Under the pieces are notes generated by a model. The model was not told the origin of the DNA. It saw only the letters and a program-made list of their open reading frames with translations, and made no database searches. A DNA stretch of 7,517 nucleotides from Pyrinomonadaceae bacterium (GTDB lineage: Bacteria > Acidobacteriota > Blastocatellia > Pyrinomonadales > Pyrinomonadaceae): positions 1 through 7,517 of the forward strand of contig JAICPV010000094.1 in NCBI GenBank assembly GCA_025929655.1, read 5' to 3'. The position numbers and the translations under genes are program-made. Positions 4,367-7,517 of this stretch are shown piece after piece (positions within the stretch are counted from its first letter, which is position 1; each line of letters opens with the position of its first letter).

Positions 4367-4475
4367 CTTTGCTGTCTTTTCTTCCGAATTTTGGCGCCGC
4401 GACGCAATTCGGGGAAATGCTAACAGCAAACGTCGGATAAAGCAACAGTTTTTTCTACAAGCCATTTTTAAGAAT

Positions 4476-7400
4476 ATGATCAACAACCCGCTACAGAGTT
4501 CTTCAAACGGACTTGGCCGCCGGACGAGCCAATCACCGGAACGCGTTGATTTCTCGAAGATCTACACCACGGCCCAGATACCGAACCTGATCGAGGTGCA
4601 ACGCGAATCGTATAACCGATTCCTGCAGATGGACCTCATCCCGGAGGAGCGCGACTTCATCGGTTTGCAGTCCGTTTTTTCGTCGATCTTTCCGGTCTCG
4701 GATTTTCGAGAGACCGCGACCCTCGAATACGTCGAATATCAGATCGGCAACTGGCAGTGCAAATGCGGAAATCTCGAAGGCCTCGAGCATCTGCGGGCAA
4801 ATTGTAAGAATTGCAGTGCGAAAATAAAGGTCGATCCATTCAATCCGGCAGAGGTGCTGTGCAACAACTGCGGCACGTTCAACTCGGTACGGCCGAATCT
4901 TTGCAACAACTGCGGTGAGCCGGTTGGCCTGAAGCACAAGCACGACCAGCAGGAGTGTCAGGAGCGCGGAATGTCATTCAGCGTCCCGCTGAAGGTGCGT
5001 ATCCGTCTGACCGTTTTTGACAAGGACGCGGACACTGGCACGTCGACGATACGCGATATTAAGGAAGAGGATGTTTTCTTCGGCGAGATTCCGCTGATGA
5101 CCGACAACGGAACGTTCATCATAAACGGGACCGAACGCGTCATCGTTTCGCAGCTTCACCGCTCGCCGGGCGTGTTTTTCAAAGGTGACCGCGACGAGTA
5201 TCTCGCGAAGATCATTCCCTACCGCGGGTCCTGGGTCGAATTCGAGTTCGATCAAAAGGGCCTGCTGCACGCGCGTCTCGGAAAGCGCAAGATCCTCGCG
5301 ACGATCTTCCTTCGCGCACTCGGGCTGTGGCTTTCGCCGCAGATCGACATGAAGACCGTGTCGGACAACATCCTCGAGGAAGTGGTCAAGAATGCGGAAT
5401 TCCCTGATTCTGAGATCTTGAAGCTGTTCTACGCCGTGGACACCGTAGTTGTCGAGAAAGGTGCCTTGTTCGTCAAGATCAAGCCCGAAGGCGATTCCAA
5501 CCTCGTCGGAATGAAAGCCGAAGAGGATATCAAGGACAAAAAGGAAGACGTCGCCCGGCGCGGTAAAAAGATCACAAAGCTGGCATTGAGCGATCTTCGC
5601 CGCATGAAGAGGGAACGCGTCCAGGTCTCGATGAATGACTTCGAAGGAGCATTCTCGCTGTCGGACATCATCAACTACGAGACCGGCGAGGTGATCATCG
5701 AGTCGAACACAGAGCTTACCGCCGGAAAACTGCAGCAGATCATTGAGGAAGGAGTCGAGTCCTTCGAGATCTTTTTCCCGAAGAACGACATTATCGGCGA
5801 GATCATTTCCAACACTTTGAAAAAGGACGCGATCTCGAAGCCGGTCGACGCATTACTAGAGATATATCGAAAGATGCGCCCGGGCGATCCGCCGACGGTG
5901 CCGACCGCTTACCACCTTCTTGAAGGAATGTTTTTCGATACGCGCAGGTTCGATCTCTCGCGTGTGGGCCGTCTGAAATTCAATATCAAGATGGGCCGTC
6001 CCGAAAAGGACCGCATTGATGATCCGCTTCTTGCACCGACGGATTTTATCGAGGTGGTGAATTATCTCCTCAGAATGAAGCGGGACAGTGAGCATTACAT
6101 GCAGGACGACATCGACCACCTTGGCAACCGGCGCGTCCGCGCCGTGGGCGAGCTGCTCGAAAACCAGTTCCGTATCGGACTTGAGCGAATGGAGCGGGCG
6201 ATCAAAGAGAAGATGTCCATACAACAGGACATGTTCACTACAATGCCGCGCGATCTCGTCAACGCCAAACCAGTGACGGCGGCCGTTCGCGAGTTCTTCG
6301 GTTCTTCCCAGCTTTCGCAATTCATGGACCAGACGAATCCGCTGTCCGAGATCACGCACAAACGCCGGTTATCGGCCCTCGGGCCTGGTGGCTTGTCGCG
6401 CGAACGCGCCGGATTCGAGGTCCGCGACGTGCACCCGACTCACTACGGCCGCATCTGCCCCATCGAGACACCGGAAGGCCCGAACATCGGTCTGATCTCA
6501 TCGCTGTCGTGTTTCGCACGCATCAATGAGTTCGGCTTTATCGAGTCGCCTTATCGAAAGGTGATCGACGGCCGCGTCATCGAGTATGTGAAGGTGCACA
6601 ACGGCGGCGATACGAAGTTCAAGCCGCGCGAGCACGCACCTCTGGAAGAGGTCGAGAAAGCAAACAAAAAGGTTGCTAAGGAAGGCGGTAAGCAGGCCGA
6701 ATTCGAACCGTTTCCTTTCTATCTAACCGCTTGGGAGGAAGACCGTTACGTCATCGGGCAGGCGAACATCGAGCTCGACGAAAAGGGAAACCTCGTAAAC
6801 CCCAAAAACGCCGCACGACGCAAAGGTGAATTTACGACGGCCGACCGCAACGAGATCGAGTACATGGACGTATCGCCGAAACAGCTCGTTTCGGTCGCGG
6901 CTTCACTAATTCCGTTTCTCGAGAACGACGACGCGAACCGTGCGTTGATGGGCTCCAACATGCAGCGACAATCGGTTCCGCTTCTTCGAGCCGAATCGCC
7001 GTACGTCGGCACCGGCATGGAGAAGATCGCTGCTCGCGACTCCGGAGCCGTTGTCATCGCGAAACGTGACGGTGTCGTCGATTACGTCGACAGCGAACGC
7101 ATCATCGTGAAAGCCGATCATCAGGTCGACGGTACGATCTCGCGCGAGGTGACCGCCGATATTTATTCGCTTGTAAAATTTAAGCGTTCGAACCAGAACA
7201 CCTGCATCAATCAGCGTCCGATCATTCAGGTAGGCGAGCAGGTCAAGAAGGGTCAAGTCATCGCCGACGGGCCGTGTACCGATCGCGGCGAGTTGGCTCT
7301 CGGCCGAAACGTGCTTGTGGCATTCATGCCCTGGCGTGGGTACAACTTCGAGGACGCGATCCTGGTTTCAGAGCGGCTCGTCAAGGACGACTATTACACG

Positions 7401-7517
7401 TCGATCCACATCGAGGAGCTGGAGATCGAGGCGCGCGACACGAAGCTCGGCCCTGAAGAGATCACGCGCGACATTCCCAATATCGGCGAGGTAATGCTTC
7501 GCGACTTGGACGAATCG
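4476..7517 (+). CDS. rpoB: RNA polymerase beta subunit (partial), with cysteine-rich insertion
   Basis: The first 1014 codons of beta are present; the window ends in the flap region at IPNIGEVMLRDLDES. Conserved blocks include IPLMTDNGTFIINGTERVIV, QLHRSPGVFF, DDIDHLGNRRVRAVGELLEN, FFGSSQLSQFMDQTNPLSEI, HPTHYGRICPIETPEGPNIG, DDANRALMGSNMQRQ and KLGPEEITRDIPNIGE. Rifamycin-pocket residues equivalent to E. coli D516, H526 and S531 are unchanged (D618, H628, S633). Compared with E. coli beta there are two insertions. The first, residues about 93-154, has C95-x-C97, C110-x2-C113, C129-x2-C132 and C143-x2-C146, which looks like two zinc ribbons in tandem. The second, about 704-745, is charged and lies just before YLTAWEEDRYVIGQANI. 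The ATG at 4476 was chosen because no other Met precedes the conserved VDFSKIYTTAQIPNLIEVQR; its Shine-Dalgarno is weak. rpoC is expected beyond the edge. Confidence 0.98.
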   Translation, partial: MINNPLQSSSNGLGRRTSQSPERVDFSKIYTTAQIPNLIEVQRESYNRFLQMDLIPEERDFIGLQSVFSSIFPVSDFRETATLEYVEYQIGNWQCKCGNLEGLEHLRANCKNCSAKIKVDPFNPAEVLCNNCGTFNSVRPNLCNNCGEPVGLKHKHDQQECQERGMSFSVPLKVRIRLTVFDKDADTGTSTIRDIKEEDVFFGEIPLMTDNGTFIINGTERVIVSQLHRSPGVFFKGDRDEYLAKIIPYRGSWVEFEFDQKGLLHARLGKRKILATIFLRALGLWLSPQIDMKTVSDNILEEVVKNAEFPDSEILKLFYAVDTVVVEKGALFVKIKPEGDSNLVGMKAEEDIKDKKEDVARRGKKITKLALSDLRRMKRERVQVSMNDFEGAFSLSDIINYETGEVIIESNTELTAGKLQQIIEEGVESFEIFFPKNDIIGEIISNTLKKDAISKPVDALLEIYRKMRPGDPPTVPTAYHLLEGMFFDTRRFDLSRVGRLKFNIKMGRPEKDRIDDPLLAPTDFIEVVNYLLRMKRDSEHYMQDDIDHLGNRRVRAVGELLENQFRIGLERMERAIKEKMSIQQDMFTTMPRDLVNAKPVTAAVREFFGSSQLSQFMDQTNPLSEITHKRRLSALGPGGLSRERAGFEVRDVHPTHYGRICPIETPEGPNIGLISSLSCFARINEFGFIESPYRKVIDGRVIEYVKVHNGGDTKFKPREHAPLEEVEKANKKVAKEGGKQAEFEPFPFYLTAWEEDRYVIGQANIELDEKGNLVNPKNAARRKGEFTTADRNEIEYMDVSPKQLVSVAASLIPFLENDDANRALMGSNMQRQSVPLLRAESPYVGTGMEKIAARDSGAVVIAKRDGVVDYVDSERIIVKADHQVDGTISREVTADIYSLVKFKRSNQNTCINQRPIIQVGEQVKKGQVIADGPCTDRGELALGRNVLVAFMPWRGYNFEDAILVSERLVKDDYYTSIHIEELEIEARDTKLGPEEITRDIPNIGEVMLRDLDES

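Larger units (their letters stand above)
4087..4475 (+). other. Gene-free, hairpin-dense rplL-rpoB spacer
   Basis: No credible coding sequence lies in these 389 nt. By eye I find: an 8-bp hairpin (4095-4123); a 6-bp palindrome in a possible promoter (4138-4154); a 9-bp long-range helix AGGGAAAAG/CTTTTCCCT (4172-4180 with 4253-4261) enclosing a 10-pair hairpin (4221-4247); a competing 7-bp pairing GAAAAGG/CCTTTTC (4175-4181 with 4285-4291); CTCAG/CTGAG (4298-4312); CAGC/GCTG (4316-4328); a terminator-like stem (4337-4366); and CCGAATT/AATTCGG (4384-4412). In E. coli this interval holds an attenuator and an RNase III site that lower rpoBC relative to rplJL; a comparable function is inferred here. 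The rpoB start has only weak Shine-Dalgarno character (TAAGAAT). Confidence 0.55.

Noticed and set aside
4156..4407. Minus-strand 83-codon ORF in the rplL-rpoB spacer
   Set aside because: It begins at a TTG, has no recognisable family or ribosome-binding site, and runs straight through a minus-strand terminator and several hairpins; it is most likely a chance ORF in a non-coding spacer.
5856..6359. Minus-strand 167-codon ORF opposite rpoB
   Set aside because: It is antisense to the most conserved part of beta; the open frame is explained by coding bias of rpoB, and no independent start signal or domain is seen.
6294..6401. Possible rifamycin-resistance substitutions in rpoB
   Set aside because: Residues equivalent to E. 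coli D516, H526 and S531 are wild type; the N518-to-Thr and I530-to-Leu type differences look like natural variation.

Overview
This window is a bacterial translation/transcription superoperon, read entirely on the + strand: the 3' end of tuf (EF-Tu), rpmG (L33), tRNA-Trp, secE, nusG, rplK (L11), rplA (L1), rplJ (L10), rplL (L7/L12) and the first 1014 codons of rpoB, which runs off the right edge. The order is the widespread bacterial one and every gene is recognisable from its protein sequence. I see no phage, transposon, CRISPR or accessory gene cargo. The RpoB architecture (a four-knuckle cysteine insertion in the N-terminal part plus a second charged insertion), the moderately GC-rich coding sequence and the AT-rich intergenic repeats resemble what I recall of Acidobacteriota, possibly class Blastocatellia. 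This is an inference from memory, not a database match.

Layout. 1-500: tuf end, rpmG and tRNA-Trp, separated by two inverted repeats built from degenerate 7-nt units. 519-1326: secE and nusG, 16 nt apart counting from the chosen nusG ATG. 1327-1955: rplK, flanked by small palindromes (7-bp stems with 3-nt loops) and a third heptamer-based inverted repeat. 1956-3462: rplA and rplJ, 19 nt apart; L10 carries an unusual 89-residue acidic tail. 3463-3687: a gene-free spacer with several predicted hairpins. 3688-4086: rplL. 4087-4475: a 389-nt gene-free spacer with many hairpins, a possible promoter and a bidirectional terminator/attenuator-like stem. 4476-7517: partial rpoB.

How the parts work together: EF-Tu delivers aminoacyl-tRNA to the ribosome, where L10, L7/L12 and L11 form the factor-binding stalk region and L1 forms the opposite, E-site stalk. 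SecE is part of the membrane translocon that receives nascent chains. NusG and the beta subunit belong to the transcription machinery, with NusG able to couple it to ribosomes. Co-transcription would balance these products, and the structured spacers are the likely places where the ribosomal-protein and RNA-polymerase parts are set to different levels.

The most interesting items are: the double zinc-ribbon-like insertion in RpoB; the acidic Ala-rich tail on L10; the structured rplJ-rplL and rplL-rpoB spacers; mutually exclusive pairings directly before rplK; and the three heptamer-based inverted repeats placed right after stop codons. RNA structures were found by eye and have not been computed.
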